This document shows positions 13,362 to 14,292 of a stretch of DNA of 14,292 bases, piece by piece; the stretch's first letter is position 1; the number at the start of each line of letters is the position of its first letter. The position numbers and the translations under genes are program-made. The stretch lies in NCBI GenBank assembly GCA_035280345.1, contig DATEGA010000101.1:1-14292 (forward strand), read 5' to 3'. The stretch comes from DASSJF01 sp035280345. GTDB lineage: Bacteria > Sysuimicrobiota > Sysuimicrobiia > Sysuimicrobiales > Segetimicrobiaceae. The notes below the pieces were generated by a model. The model saw only the letters and a program-made list of their open reading frames with translations, did no database searches and was not told where the DNA came from.

Positions 13362-14074
13362 GGCGTTTACCGAAGCTCGTATATCTGATCATTGCCGGCG
13401 TCGGACTCGCCGCGCTGTCGTCGTTGTCTCCCGGCGAGCCGGCTGTCGGTGTGCCGCTGGCCGGCGCCGCGTGGATCTGCTTCATCGCCGCGGCGACGGG
13501 TCTCATGCGCGCTCGGCGTCACGCGGTGCCTCCCCCCGCCGGCGCAGCGTGGGCGGGGTGGTGCGACGCCTCAGACCTCGCCGCACCTGGTGCGCTGTTG
13601 CTCGGACTCTGGCCGGCGTCGCGGACGCCGCTGCATCTTGACGAGGAGCAGGTCTCCGCGCATGTCCTCGTGCTCGGCCCGTCCCGGACCGGCAAGACCG
13701 CGGGCGTGATCGCACCCAACGTGCTCCTGCGTGATCCGTCGCGCGAGAGCGTCGTCGTGCTCGACGTCAAGACCGGCCCGCGCTCGCTCTGGAACGTAAC
13801 CGCGGGCCGATACGGCGCGCGCGCCGCTCTATTCTGCCCGCTGTTTGAGCGGTCCGTCCAATATAACCCGCTGCACCGTGCGGCGACGATCGGCGGCGCG
13901 CAGCGCGTCGCCGCGCTGCTGATCCACAACACCACACCCCGCGACCTCTCGGGTGACGCCCAGGTGTACGCCTCGGCCGCTGCGGACCTGGCGGCGCTCC
14001 TGTTTCTGCACGTGCAGAGCGCGCGCGCCGCGGGCGGGCACACCGTGGGCGCGGTGTGGCGCGGGTTCACCGGT
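13358..14074 (+). CDS. VirD4/TraG-like type IV coupling protein, broken at its 3' side
   Basis: Coupling proteins are inner-membrane ATPases that hand the relaxase-bound DNA strand to a conjugation channel. From ATG 13358 (ATGA overlap; GGAGG upstream) the product has two hydrophobic helices (about 7-23 and 30-50), then HVLVLGPSRTGKTAGVIAPN with Walker A GPSRTGKT at 107-114 (13676-13699). VVVLDVKTGPRSLWNVTAG matches the DxKGE region, and QYNPL and a helix with ASAAADLAALLFLHVQ follow. Family likeness ends near residue 236 (GHTVGAVWRGF, about 14068), before Walker B, where a full protein would run to 500-700 aa. The frame stays open to the window end, but beyond 14070 it is only the antisense of a recombinase gene. 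It is therefore an interrupted gene, a product with a foreign tail, or an assembly junction. Confidence 0.75.
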
Positions 14075-14292
14075 TGGCCAGGCTCGGGGACCGGCGGCAC
14101 CGGGACTGCCGCCCGGATCTCAATCCGGCCGTCGCGGAAGACCGTGACCCGCTCGATGAACGCCCGGACGACCTCCTGGCGCTCGGCGAATGAGAGCCGG
14201 CCGAGCCGGTTGCCGAACCGCTCCAAGACGGACCGCAGCGACGCCGCGTGTTGCTCGTCGGCCTGTTCGAGCTGGAGGCGCCCGGCAAGCTC
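14063..14292 (-). CDS. Serine recombinase, C-terminal fragment (runs off window edge)
   Basis: On the minus strand the frame entering at 14292 encodes the last part of a resolvase/invertase-type large serine recombinase. A coiled-coil stretch with ELAGRLQLEQADEQ is followed by LERFGNRLGRLSFAERQEVV, RAFIERVTVFRDGRIEI and RAAVPVPPVPEP, the usual end of this family in G+C-rich bacteria. The catalytic serine and DNA-binding domains would lie beyond 14292. No stop follows the homologous end: the frame continues to about 13519 as the antisense of the virD4-like gene, so the native 3' end appears to be lost at a junction near 14045-14085. Such enzymes integrate or excise mobile elements, often with their gene next to the attachment site. 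Confidence 0.7.

Noticed and set aside
13519..14062. Continuation of the serine recombinase frame across the virD4-like gene
   Set aside because: The sequence there is a shadow of a well-supported VirD4 domain with Walker A, so the extension is unlikely to be recombinase; it only shows that the native stop is missing.
1..14292. CRISPR array or tandem repeat array
   Set aside because: No regularly spaced repeats were seen; the only repeats are the short operator-like pairs reported above.

Overview
This is a high-GC bacterial chromosomal segment. Apart from a few AT-rich islands, coding and non-coding DNA are strongly G+C biased, GTG and probably TTG starts occur, and Shine-Dalgarno sites are clear. 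The mix of a Bacillus-style ribD-ribE-ribBA-ribH operon, a DUF881 protein, an HxlR/DoxX pair and a replication-relaxation/VirD4 pair suggests a Terrabacteria-type lineage (Chloroflexota, Armatimonadota/CSP1-3-like, Actinomycetota or similar). The window alone does not settle the phylum.

Layout. 1-430: possible tail of an upstream terminator, a promoter, a complete FMN riboswitch (about 175-317) and a rho-independent attenuator (350-390). 428-5544 (+): a tightly packed riboflavin operon, ribD, ribE, ribBA and ribH, with a YtcJ-type amidohydrolase joined by a GTGA overlap. FMN binding to the leader should end transcription before ribD, so the whole unit, including the amidohydrolase, would be repressed when flavin is plentiful. 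5517-7295 (-): a small acidic zinc-ribbon protein, an unusual Fe/Mn-family superoxide dismutase and a DoxX membrane protein. 7380-7470: a divergent regulatory region with two 17-bp operator-like repeats. It separates doxX from an HxlR-family regulator (+, 7466-7858) that seems to be transcribed leaderless. 7860-8606 (-): a second small zinc-ribbon protein, a protein with an excisionase/AlpA-like helix-turn-helix, and tRNA-Leu(CAG). 8655-9326 (-): a type II haloacid-dehalogenase-like HAD hydrolase. 9430-11309 (+): a DUF881 membrane-anchored protein and an exported YncE-like beta-propeller, closed by a strong terminator at 11364-11398.

From about 11400 the content changes to what looks like the start of an integrated conjugative or plasmid-like element. 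It holds a single-stranded DNA-binding protein without the usual C-terminal tip, a structured 550-bp non-coding stretch, a replication-relaxation (MobC-like) protein, and a VirD4/TraG coupling ATPase that starts in an ATGA overlap. The SSB promoter and the second promoter share a 15-bp block around the -35 box (14 of 15 identical), so the two transcripts are probably co-regulated. The coupling-protein gene stops resembling its family near 14070. There it abuts, on the opposite strand, the C-terminal end of a serine recombinase that has no stop codon of its own. This looks like a nested insertion, a recombination scar or an assembly junction, and it is the most interesting place in the window.
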